Shown: positions 1-5,475 of the stretch, in pieces
Numbering within the stretch: the first letter of the stretch is position 1
Layout of the letters: each line of letters begins with the position of its first letter
From: Actinomycetota bacterium
Lineage (GTDB): Bacteria > Actinomycetota > Acidimicrobiia > Acidimicrobiales > Ilumatobacteraceae
Length of the DNA stretch: 5,475 nucleotides
Direction: 5' to 3'
NCBI GenBank assembly: GCA_009703975.1
Contig: WLFB01000101.1
Span: 1-5,475 of the forward strand
The notes under the pieces: generated by a model
Seen by the model: the letters and a program-made list of their open reading frames with translations, nothing else
What the model was told of the DNA's origin: nothing
The model's database searches: none
Program-made: the position numbers and the translations under genes

Positions 1-221
1 AGGGCGACACAATGGTTGTTGAGCGCGAGCGTGATTTGACGCTCTCGGCCTCAGCCCGTCAAACAGTCGAAGAGATTGATGATGCTCTAAAACGAATCGA
101 GACAGGTGACTATGGCTATTCTGGCCGCTCTGGGTTGCCAATTCCGCGTGAGCGCTTGAAGGCTTTGCCTTGGACAACGGAACTCGTTCAAGAGCGTGCC
201 GGTGGTATTGGTTCTTATTAG
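1..221 (+). CDS. TraR/DksA-family protein lacking zinc-finger cysteines (5' end outside window)
   Basis: This is the C-terminal part of a TraR/DksA-type protein. The reading frame is already open at position 3 and reads Gly-Asp-Thr before the first in-frame ATG at 12, so the true start is probably upstream of the window. The visible part has a charged helix (VVERERDLTLSASARQTVEE) of the kind that precedes the finger, then ALKRIETGDYG, then the finger-like segment with the family's PIP..RL.A.PW pattern. In canonical members this segment carries CxxC...CxxC. Here the four positions align to Ser, Ser, Leu and Glu, so no zinc site is expected. DksA-like proteins act on RNA polymerase through its secondary channel; whether this variant does so is unknown. 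It lies 27 bases upstream of lspA, and a TraR-like gene beside lspA is, as I recall, common in actinobacteria. Family assignment is fairly sure; function is not. Confidence 0.8.
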   Translation, partial: GDTMVVERERDLTLSASARQTVEEIDDALKRIETGDYGYSGRSGLPIPRERLKALPWTTELVQERAGGIGSY

Positions 222-248
222 AACTCATACATTCAACGAAAATAGTTT

Positions 249-734
249 ATGACCGACGCGCCAGTACGAATTAGCGCATCAAAGTGGCTTGCCTATGTTT
301 TGATCGCAATAGTGATAGTTCTTGATCAACTAACCAAGCATTGGTCGCTGAACGCTCTTAACGCAGGCAAGACGATAAAGATTTTCTGGACTCTGCAATT
401 GAATTTAGTTTTTAACTCAGGCATGGCTTTTTCTCAAGGGCAAGGTGTGGGAAGAATCATCGGTGTGTTAGCAATCGCGGTCGTAATTGGGTTATTGATT
501 TCGTTGCGTAAGCCAATGTCACTGATGACGATCATCGGTACGGGGCTTTTAATCGGTGGGGCCAGCGGAAATATTTTAGATCGAATGTTTCGTGGTGACA
601 GGTGGATGAAGGGTGCTGTAGTTGACTTCATCGACCTGCAGTGGTTTCCAGTGTTTAATGTTGCCGATTCTGCTGTAACAATTGGTGCAGGATTTTTGAT
701 ATTAGGAGCATTTTTTGCGAGGTCCAGTTCATGA
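249..734 (+). CDS. lspA: Lipoprotein signal peptidase (signal peptidase II)
   Basis: LspA is an inner-membrane aspartyl protease that removes the signal peptide from prolipoproteins just before the lipid-modified lipobox cysteine, after Lgt has acted. The 161-residue length is normal for the family. Hydrophobic segments lie near residues 13-25, 70-86, 92-108 and 141-157, matching the four-helix topology. Conserved blocks are visible in order: DQLTK (26-30), FNSGMAF (55-61), [10 protein letters not shown] (103-112) and [17 protein letters not shown] (124-140). The catalytic pair is predicted to be D111 and D140. The ATG at 249 has no convincing Shine-Dalgarno sequence. The gene overlaps rluD by four bases (ATGA), so the two are probably cotranscribed and translationally coupled. 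Nothing in the sequence suggests loss of function. Confidence 0.97.
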   Translation: MTDAPVRISASKWLAYVLIAIVIVLDQLTKHWSLNALNAGKTIKIFWTLQLNLVFNSGMAFSQGQGVGRIIGVLAIAVVIGLLISLRKPMSLMTIIGTGLLIGGASGNILDRMFRGDRWMKGAVVDFIDLQWFPVFNVADSAVTIGAGFLILGAFFARSSS

Positions 735-1669
735 TCGACGAAGCTAAAAAGAGAATTATTGACGAGACAATTGTTTCGTCGTTGGTCGGTCAACGCATAG
801 ATCGAGTGATTTCGCTAGTTGCAGATATCCCACGAGCGGCCGCCGCGCAGATTATCGATGCAGGCGCAGTGCTGTTAGATGATGTGATTGTCAAAGCTGG
901 AAAGATAAAAGTCACCGAAGGTCAGCACTTAGTTATTGATTTGACTTTGCTTCCTGAAAAGCAGTTACCCGCCGCCGAACCAAATATAAAAGTTGATGTG
1001 GTTTATGCAGACGAGGACTTGATCGTAATTAATAAGCAGGCAGGCATCGTTGTTCATCCTGGTGCTGGCAATCCGACTGGAACATTAGTAAATGCAGTGC
1101 TCGCGTTGTATCCAGAGATTGCAACAGTCGGTGATGTATTCAGACCTGGGGTCGTGCATCGCCTTGACGCTGGTACGACAGGTCTAATGGTCATGGCTCG
1201 TACAGCTCGCGCGTACGATTCGCTAGTCGACGCGCTTTCGCGGCGAGTTGTCGTGCGCAGATACTTGGCACTTGTTTGGGGAGAGATGAGTGCGCCAAGT
1301 GGAGTAATTGATGCACCACTCGGTCGCGATCAACGAGACCCGACTCGAATGGCAGTTCTTGCCGGCGGAAAGTCTGCCCGCACAAATTATGAAGTCCGCC
1401 AGGCATTTAATTTGCCAGTTAGTTGTTCGCTTCTTGAGTGCGGATTAGAAACGGGGCGTACCCACCAAATTCGCGTGCACTTGGCAACTCTTGGTCACAG
1501 TGTTGTCGGAGATGTCGTTTACGGGGGTGCACGCAGTGTGCTTTCTTCACCACGGCCGATGTTGCATGCGATGACTTTAAAGTTTGATCATCCGGTTACT
1601 GGTGACGAAATGAAGTTTGACGCGCAAATCCCTGCCGATTTTGCGGCAATTCTAAAGAAGTGTTCTTAA
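731..1669 (+). CDS. rluD: RluA/RluD-family 23S rRNA pseudouridine synthase
   Basis: The protein is a 312-residue pseudouridine synthase of the RluA family. RluD orthologues isomerise uridines in helix 69 of 23S rRNA (E. coli positions 1911, 1915 and 1917). An S4 RNA-binding domain occupies roughly residues 20-70 (QRIDRVIS through [18 protein letters not shown]). The catalytic domain follows, with [18 protein letters not shown] at 96-113, the active-site block [17 protein letters not shown] at 138-154 with predicted catalytic D146, and [13 protein letters not shown] at 239-251. Length and domain order fit RluD. The exact uridine specificity cannot be read from the sequence, and RluC- or RluA-like specificity remains possible. 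A GAGG at 719-722, inside lspA, is spaced well for the ATG at 731 and is the clearest Shine-Dalgarno candidate in the window. The gene ends three bases from the convergent rrf2-type gene. Confidence 0.95.
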   Translation: MIDEAKKRIIDETIVSSLVGQRIDRVISLVADIPRAAAAQIIDAGAVLLDDVIVKAGKIKVTEGQHLVIDLTLLPEKQLPAAEPNIKVDVVYADEDLIVINKQAGIVVHPGAGNPTGTLVNAVLALYPEIATVGDVFRPGVVHRLDAGTTGLMVMARTARAYDSLVDALSRRVVVRRYLALVWGEMSAPSGVIDAPLGRDQRDPTRMAVLAGGKSARTNYEVRQAFNLPVSCSLLECGLETGRTHQIRVHLATLGHSVVGDVVYGGARSVLSSPRPMLHAMTLKFDHPVTGDEMKFDAQIPADFAAILKKCS

Positions 1670-1672
1670 CTT

Positions 1673-2119
1673 TTATTTTTTAACGACTGGCCAAGAGGCT
1701 TCGCCATTTGAGATGGCGGCGATATCTTCGAGGGTGTATTTCGTAAGGTGCTCACGCATGTATTCGCTAGCGAGATTCCAAACAGCCAAAAGTACACATT
1801 GCCCATCGTGGTCGCAAGAACCATCGGTATGTGGTTCGCCAAAGTCTCCTACGGAAATTGGGCCATCCACGGCTGAAATTATTTCAGAGAGATAAATATC
1901 GCTGGCAGGTCGGGCAAGTATGTATCCGCCCCCAACACCGCGCTTTGATTTAACTAATCCGGCTCCCTTAAGGGCGAGCAAAATCTGTTCAAGGTACGGT
2001 TGAGGTAGAGCAGTACGAGTAGCGATATCGCGAACGGATGTCGGACCGTCATCGTTTTGGTGCAGACGTAACGAAAGAAGTGCTCGACAGGCGTAATCTC
2101 CACGTGTCGAAATTCTCAC
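1673..2119 (-). CDS. Rrf2-family transcriptional regulator
   Basis: This 148-residue protein belongs to the Rrf2 family of winged-helix regulators (IscR, NsrR, RsrR, CymR). The N-terminal signature MRISTRGDYACRALL is typical, followed by a helix-turn-helix (about residues 27-55, with LPQPYLEQIL) and a wing with SKRGVGGGY at 58-66. A dimerisation and cofactor region follows. IscR has three cluster cysteines; this protein has C102 and C108 with the same C-x5-C spacing as the second and third, but Pro96 at the first position and Leu111 where IscR has His107. D8, which aligns with the NsrR cluster ligand Asp8, is present, as are H97 and H104. An iron-sulfur or redox-thiol sensor is plausible but unproven. 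Translation starts at GTG, fixed by the family N-terminus, with no leader room for a Shine-Dalgarno site. No isc, suf or nitric-oxide gene is nearby, so its target is unknown; autoregulation is likely by family habit. Confidence 0.93.
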   Translation of the reverse strand: MRISTRGDYACRALLSLRLHQNDDGPTSVRDIATRTALPQPYLEQILLALKGAGLVKSKRGVGGGYILARPASDIYLSEIISAVDGPISVGDFGEPHTDGSCDHDGQCVLLAVWNLASEYMREHLTKYTLEDIAAISNGEASWPVVKK

Positions 2120-2125
2120 GGCTAT

Positions 2126-2131
2126 ATGTTA
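2126..2131 (-). promoter_or_regulatory. Candidate -10 element of a leaderless rrf2-type transcript
   Basis: On the minus strand, TAACAT lies six bases before the GTG start of the Rrf2-family gene. A TANNNT hexamer at this spacing places the transcription start at or beside the start codon, the usual pattern for leaderless mRNAs in actinobacteria. It fits the lack of any Shine-Dalgarno sequence. No good -35 hexamer was found at 16-18 bases, so this is a suggestion only. Confidence 0.4.
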
Positions 2132-2134
2132 TGC

Positions 2135-2159
2135 CAGTTTCGGATGCGAAGATTAACTG
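2135..2159. promoter_or_regulatory. Candidate operator: imperfect dyad between divergent genes
   Basis: CAGTT at 2135-2139 and AACTG at 2155-2159 form perfect 5-base inverted arms spanning 25 bases, the same overall span as known Rrf2-family operators such as the IscR type 1 site. It covers the place where the -35 region of the rrf2-type promoter would lie. A smaller palindrome, TTCG-N4-CGAA (2139-2150), sits inside it. The inner bases are not symmetric and no IscR consensus is matched, so chance is a real alternative. Confidence 0.25.
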
Positions 2160-2199
2160 TGATTACTGATCTATTGAAGTATTGTCATTGAACACAATC

Positions 2200-3357
2200 A
2201 TGACTGATAAATCATCACCTCAAATATCACATCAAATATCACCAGAAATATCAACTAGGCCGCGCCTGCCGGCGTACAAAGCTGGCTGCATCACTGGCAT
2301 TATTCCGGCGCTACTTGGGCCGTCTGGTACTAAAGAGATTCCAAGCTGGATGCCCAACTGTGTTCAGGGTGCGCGACAAGTTGTGCTGCTCGTGATTGAC
2401 GGACTCGGTTGGCATCAGTTGCAAAAAAATCTTGAGCATTGCCCAGCGCTTGCAACGATGCAAGGTTCATCAATCACGACAGTTGCGCCAACGACAACCG
2501 TTAGCGCATTGACATCGATTACAACTGGTTTGGCACCCGCCGAACATGGACTTGTCGGTTATCGCATTGACATGGGCGGGCGAGTCATGCAAATGCTCAA
2601 GTGGGGCGATGAAAAAGGTGATTTACGAAATATGTATTCACCCGATTTAGTTCAACCGTGCCCACCATTCATGGGGGCGAGCGTACCTGTGTTGAGTAAA
2701 GCAGAACTAGAAGGCTCCGCATTTACGCAAGCCCATTTGCGCGGGGTACGACCAAAAGGTTGGCGCGCGGCATCAAGCATTTCTGTAGAGATCGGAGAGT
2801 TGTTGCGAGCAGGTGAGAAATTTATCTATGCCTATTACGACGGTGTTGACAAGATTGCTCACGAACGCGGTTTTGGTCCATTTTATGAAGCAGAGTTGCG
2901 CAGTGCTGATTCGTTGGTTGCAAATATCAAAGAAGTTCTCGTATCTGGCTCGGTGCTGTTAGTCACTGCCGATCATGGGCAAGTAATGGTCGGTACAAAC
3001 ACAATGCCACCGCACGCCAATGTTCTCGCGATGACCGCCTATCAATCTGGAGAAGGCCGATTTCGTTGGTTGCATGCGCGAAACGGCACCGAAGTTGAGT
3101 TGCTTGCACGCGCAACGCAACATCACAGCGATTGTGCATGGGTTGTGAGTAAAGAACAGATAATTGATGAACAGTGGCTTGGCCCAAGACTTGGCCCTGC
3201 AACTCGAAAGCGTCTTGGGGATGTTGCGCTTGTGCCTCGAGATGCAATCAGTTTTGACGATCCAGCAGATTCTGGTCCGTATATGTTGCAATGTCGACAT
3301 GGTGCGTTAACGGATGATGAACTTGATGTACCGTTACTTGCCGTTACCGGAAACTGA
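2200..3357 (+). CDS. Alkaline phosphatase superfamily phosphodiesterase (nucleotide pyrophosphatase-like)
   Basis: This 385-residue protein is a type I phosphodiesterase/nucleotide pyrophosphatase-like member of the alkaline phosphatase superfamily, which hydrolyses phosphate mono- or diesters with two metal ions and a Thr or Ser nucleophile. The metal-site and nucleophile motifs are all visible: VVLLVIDGLG (61-70, D67), VAPTTTVSALTSITTG (95-110, probable nucleophile T100), YYDGVDKIAHERG (212-224, D217 and H221), LLVTADHG (253-260, D258 and H259) and CRHGALTDDELDVPLL (365-380, H367). There is no signal peptide or membrane segment, so a cytosolic location is inferred. The first 20 residues are polar and contain a short tandem repeat. 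The ATG at 2200 was preferred; an in-frame TTG at 2182 would add six residues and cannot be excluded, as neither has a Shine-Dalgarno site. The gene is followed 27 bases later by bpa. The substrate cannot be predicted. Confidence 0.88.
   Translation: MTDKSSPQISHQISPEISTRPRLPAYKAGCITGIIPALLGPSGTKEIPSWMPNCVQGARQVVLLVIDGLGWHQLQKNLEHCPALATMQGSSITTVAPTTTVSALTSITTGLAPAEHGLVGYRIDMGGRVMQMLKWGDEKGDLRNMYSPDLVQPCPPFMGASVPVLSKAELEGSAFTQAHLRGVRPKGWRAASSISVEIGELLRAGEKFIYAYYDGVDKIAHERGFGPFYEAELRSADSLVANIKEVLVSGSVLLVTADHGQVMVGTNTMPPHANVLAMTAYQSGEGRFRWLHARNGTEVELLARATQHHSDCAWVVSKEQIIDEQWLGPRLGPATRKRLGDVALVPRDAISFDDPADSGPYMLQCRHGALTDDELDVPLLAVTGN
2215..2250 (+). repeat. Three 12-base in-frame tandem repeats
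   Basis: Three adjacent units, TCACCTCAAATA, TCACATCAAATA and TCACCAGAAATA, differ by one to three bases. They are in frame with the phosphodiesterase and encode SPQI-SHQI-SPEI near its N-terminus, upstream of the catalytic domain. The partial unit TCAACT follows. Slipped-strand duplication is the likely origin. Confidence 0.85.
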
Positions 3358-3363
3358 TAAGTC

Positions 3364-3372
3364 TGATATGTT
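3364..3372 (+). promoter_or_regulatory. Candidate extended -10 element upstream of bpa
   Basis: TGATATGTT matches the extended -10 pattern TGn followed by a TATAAT-like hexamer (TATGTT). It lies 12 bases before the bpa ATG, giving a very short leader, and no Shine-Dalgarno sequence is present. No convincing -35 was seen. Because the phosphodiesterase gene ends only at 3357, bpa could equally be reached by readthrough from upstream. Confidence 0.3.
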
Positions 3373-3384
3373 AAATTCCCCACT

Positions 3385-3867
3385 ATGAACGAAACACAAC
3401 GCGGCGAAATAGTCCAAGATAATAAATTCGAAGAAAATAATCTCGAAGAAAATAATCTCGTAGAAGAAACTGTTACAGCACCGGCCAAAGTTATGCGGAT
3501 TGGCTCGATGATTAAACAGCTACTCGACGAAGTGCGTTCGATGACGCTTGACAGCCCGTCTCGTGAGCGACTCGCAGAAATATATGAGCGATCGATTGTT
3601 GAATTGACGACTGCGTTGTCGCCCGATCTACAAGAAGAACTTAGAACGCTCGCGCTTCCGTTCAAGGATGGAGATATTCCATCGGATGCCGAATTGCGAA
3701 TTGCCAAAGCTCAACTTGTCGGCTGGCTCGAGGGTTTGTTTCACGGCATTCAAGCGACGATGTTTGCCCAACAACTTTCGATGCGTCAGCAGTCAGAGCA
3801 AAAGCAGATTCAATCAGGCGAAGCATCAAGTGCGCAGCCAGGAGATCGCCCCGGAACATATTTGTAA
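3385..3867 (+). CDS. bpa: Bacterial proteasome activator Bpa/PafE (DUF2587)
   Basis: Bpa (PafE, Rv3780 in M. tuberculosis) forms an ATP-independent dodecameric ring that docks on the 20S proteasome core and feeds it unfolded or damaged proteins. The 160-residue protein keeps the family's most recognisable blocks: KVMRIGSMIKQLLDEV (35-50) at the start of the helical core, then SRERLAEIYERSIVEL (59-74), LPF (91-93), and PSDAELRIAKAQLVGWLEGL (99-118) running on through FHGIQATMFAQQ. A Gln-rich linker leads to the C-terminus GTYL. M. tuberculosis ends in GQYL, whose penultimate Tyr and final Leu insert into pockets of the proteasome alpha ring; here Tyr159 and Leu160 are kept and Gln is Thr. Residues 1-30 are acidic, probably disordered, and contain a tandem repeat. 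The TAA stop shares its last base with the dnaE ATG. The proteasome genes themselves are not in the window. Confidence 0.95.
   Translation: MNETQRGEIVQDNKFEENNLEENNLVEETVTAPAKVMRIGSMIKQLLDEVRSMTLDSPSRERLAEIYERSIVELTTALSPDLQEELRTLALPFKDGDIPSDAELRIAKAQLVGWLEGLFHGIQATMFAQQLSMRQQSEQKQIQSGEASSAQPGDRPGTYL
3427..3471 (+). repeat. Three 15-base in-frame tandem repeats in bpa
   Basis: Units TTCGAAGAAAATAAT, CTCGAAGAAAATAAT and the diverged CTCGTAGAAGAAACT are adjacent and in frame. They encode FEENN-LEENN-LVEET in the acidic N-terminal tail of Bpa, before the conserved helical core at residue 35. The first two units differ by a single base, which suggests a recent duplication. Confidence 0.88.
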
Positions 3868-5475
3868 TGGGTGATTCGTTCACTCATCTTCATGTTCATA
3901 CAGAATTCTCGATGCTTGACGGTGCGTCGCGCCTAGACGAACTAGTTGAGTGTGCGGTCAATGATTCTCAAAAAGCATTAGGCATCACAGACCACGGCAA
4001 CATGTATGGTGTTATCGATTTTTATAAAGAGTGCACCAAACGTGGAATCAAACCAATTATTGGTACAGAGGCCTACATGGCCTATGAAACTCGCACAGAA
4101 CGACCAACGCGCCGCGGAAAACTAGACGACAGCGGAGGAGACACTGAAGCGGGCAAAAAACTTTACTATCACTTGACTTTGCTCGCCGAGAATAACACTG
4201 GCTATCAAAATTTAATTCAATTAGCGAGTTTGGCATTTCTTGAGGGTTACTACTACCAGCCACGAATGGATTGGGAGTTGCTGACTAAATTTCACAAAGG
4301 TTTGATCGCGACTTCTGGGTGTCTGGGTGGACATGTTTTGCAGGCGCTTAAAAACGGCAAAGAAGAAGAGGCCTTAAAAACTGCTGCTCGACTTCAAGAT
4401 ATTTTCGGAAAAGATAATTTTTTTATCGAGTTACAAGATCATGGGATTCCGTTACAGATTGAAACTAATCCGAAGTTGATTGAGATTGGCAAAAAAATTG
4501 GTGCGCCGTTACTAGCAACGAACGACTGCCATTACACCCACCGCGACGACAGTCATTCTCACGATGCATTGCTGTGTGTGCAAACTGGTAGCACTATTGC
4601 CGACCCGAACCGTTTGAAGTTTGAAGGTCAAGAGCACTATCTAAAATCTGCCAAAGAAATGCGTTGGCTGTTTCGGGAGCAGATAACCGCGTGTGACAAC
4701 ACATTGTGGATAGCCGAGCGCGCAAAAGTTCAAATTGATTTTGGTGTGCCAGTGTTGCCCGACTTTCCAATCCCTGAAGGGTTTGTAGATGACCATGCAT
4801 ACTTAGAGCATCTGACATGGCTCGGTGCTCAACAACGATGGGGCGAAAAACTACCAGACAACGTTGTTGAACGCGTTGCATACGAACTAGCAACGATCAA
4901 AACAATGGGATTCAGTTCTTATTTCTTGATTGTTTGGGATCTTGTTCGTTATGCACGAGATCAATCAATTCGCGTCGGGCCTGGTCGTGGGTCGGCTGCT
5001 GGTTGCGCTGTTGCATATTCATTGCGAATAACCGATCTCGACCCGATTCGCTACGACTTACTTTTTGAACGGTTCTTGAATCCTGGGCGACGCAGCATGC
5101 CAGATATCGACATGGACTTTGACTCTCGATATCGCGATGAGATGATTCGTTACGCCTCAACTAAATACGGCCGAGACCACGTAGCGCAGATTATTACGTT
5201 CGGCACGATTAAGGCCCGCAACTCTGTGCGCGATGCAGCGAGAGTTCTTGGATTCCCTTACGGATTAGGTGACAAGATTGCCAAGTTGATGCCACCCGTT
5301 GTGATGGGTCGCGATACTCCTCTTAAATATTGCTTTGAAGAAAATGACAAACACTTGGCGGGGTACAAAGCAGCCAGTGAGTTACGGTCGCTTTATGACC
5401 TCGACCCAGATGTAAAGCGGGTGTTGGATGTTGCCCGTGGTCTAGAAGGTCTAAAACGAAATGTTGGTATTCACG
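3867..5475 (+). CDS. dnaE: DNA polymerase III alpha subunit DnaE1 (3' end outside window)
   Basis: This is the replicative polymerase catalytic subunit; the first 536 residues of a protein usually near 1,150-1,200 are present, and I translated the frame to the window end without an internal stop. The start MGDSFTHLHVHTEFSMLDG is typical. The PHP domain spans about residues 5-280. All nine metal ligands described for M. tuberculosis DnaE1 have counterparts: H9, H11, D18, H43, E68, H102, C152, D220 and H222. An active PHP 3'-5' proofreading exonuclease is therefore predicted. The palm follows, with VGPGRGSAAG at 370-379 and PDIDMDFD at 412-419, where D415 and D417 match the E. coli catalytic pair D401 and D403. 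The third catalytic aspartate lies beyond the window. The ATG overlaps the bpa stop by one base (TAATG) with no separate Shine-Dalgarno site, so translation is probably coupled to bpa. Confidence 0.98.
   Translation, partial: MGDSFTHLHVHTEFSMLDGASRLDELVECAVNDSQKALGITDHGNMYGVIDFYKECTKRGIKPIIGTEAYMAYETRTERPTRRGKLDDSGGDTEAGKKLYYHLTLLAENNTGYQNLIQLASLAFLEGYYYQPRMDWELLTKFHKGLIATSGCLGGHVLQALKNGKEEEALKTAARLQDIFGKDNFFIELQDHGIPLQIETNPKLIEIGKKIGAPLLATNDCHYTHRDDSHSHDALLCVQTGSTIADPNRLKFEGQEHYLKSAKEMRWLFREQITACDNTLWIAERAKVQIDFGVPVLPDFPIPEGFVDDHAYLEHLTWLGAQQRWGEKLPDNVVERVAYELATIKTMGFSSYFLIVWDLVRYARDQSIRVGPGRGSAAGCAVAYSLRITDLDPIRYDLLFERFLNPGRRSMPDIDMDFDSRYRDEMIRYASTKYGRDHVAQIITFGTIKARNSVRDAARVLGFPYGLGDKIAKLMPPVVMGRDTPLKYCFEENDKHLAGYKAASELRSLYDLDPDVKRVLDVARGLEGLKRNVGIH

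Noticed and set aside
228..233. TACATT upstream of lspA as a -10 element
   Set aside because: No -35 match at proper spacing and the 27-base gap suggests cotranscription with the upstream gene.
434..793. Minus-strand open frame of 119 codons opposite lspA and the rluD start
   Set aside because: It lies antisense to conserved LspA coding sequence, including the catalytic motifs, with no start-site signal or recognisable domain.
1661..1687. T-rich stretch between the convergent rluD and rrf2-type stops, considered as a bidirectional terminator
   Set aside because: The only arms that can pair are short, AT-rich and mismatched, so an intrinsic terminator is not supported; termination here may be Rho-dependent or overlapping.
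1702..1718. Perfect 6-base hairpin CGCCAT-TTGAG-ATGGCG near the 3' end of the rrf2-type gene, considered as a terminator
   Set aside because: It is inside coding sequence and no T-run follows it on either strand.
2182..2199. Alternative TTG start of the phosphodiesterase adding six residues
   Set aside because: ATG at 2200 is the stronger start codon and neither has a Shine-Dalgarno site; kept as an alternative, not the primary call.
3123..3707. Long minus-strand open frame of 194 codons across the phosphodiesterase end and bpa start
   Set aside because: It is antisense to two well-supported genes, is serine- and arginine-rich as expected of a shadow frame, and resembles no family I know.
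3867..5475. Possible frameshift or inactivation in dnaE, because no long plus-strand frame is closed here
   Set aside because: Direct translation from 3867 stays open to the last base with all family motifs in order; the gene simply runs off the window.

Overview
The window looks like a chromosomal housekeeping stretch from a member of the Actinomycetota with unusually low GC (mid-40s percent by eye). Three observations support this. There is a clear bacterial proteasome activator (Bpa/PafE), a family tied to actinobacterial 20S proteasomes. There is an actinobacterial-type DnaE1 with a complete PHP metal site. The gene order TraR/DksA-like, lspA, rluD, followed later by dnaE, is one I recall from Streptomyces and, for lspA, rluD and dnaE1, from Mycobacterium. 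Low GC together with a proteasome and few Shine-Dalgarno sites suggests an aquatic, possibly acidimicrobial lineage, but this placement is inference.

Layout. (1) Positions 1-221: the 3' part of a TraR/DksA-type gene whose zinc-finger cysteines are all replaced. (2) 249-734: lspA, lipoprotein signal peptidase II. (3) 731-1669: rluD-like 23S rRNA pseudouridine synthase, overlapping lspA by four bases. (4) 1673-2119, minus strand: an Rrf2-family regulator convergent with rluD, with only three bases between their stop codons. (5) 2200-3357: a predicted cytosolic phosphodiesterase of the alkaline phosphatase superfamily, divergent from the regulator. (6) 3385-3867: bpa. (7) 3867 to the window end: the first 536 codons of dnaE, whose ATG shares one base with the bpa stop codon.

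The genes fall into two plus-strand transcription groups separated by the minus-strand rrf2-type gene. The first group serves envelope lipoprotein maturation and ribosome modification. The second places a nucleotide phosphodiesterase-like enzyme, a proteasome activator and the replicative polymerase in one directional cluster. The roughly 80-base divergent region at 2120-2199 is the only intergenic space large enough for real regulation. No gap exceeds 300 bases.

No RNA gene, mobile element or CRISPR array was seen. The points most worth a second look are the translationally coupled bpa-dnaE junction, the cysteine-free DksA-like protein, the Rrf2 protein that keeps two of the three IscR-type cysteines, and short in-frame tandem repeats in the disordered N-termini of both the phosphodiesterase and Bpa. 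I did not find strong evidence of a wholly new system.
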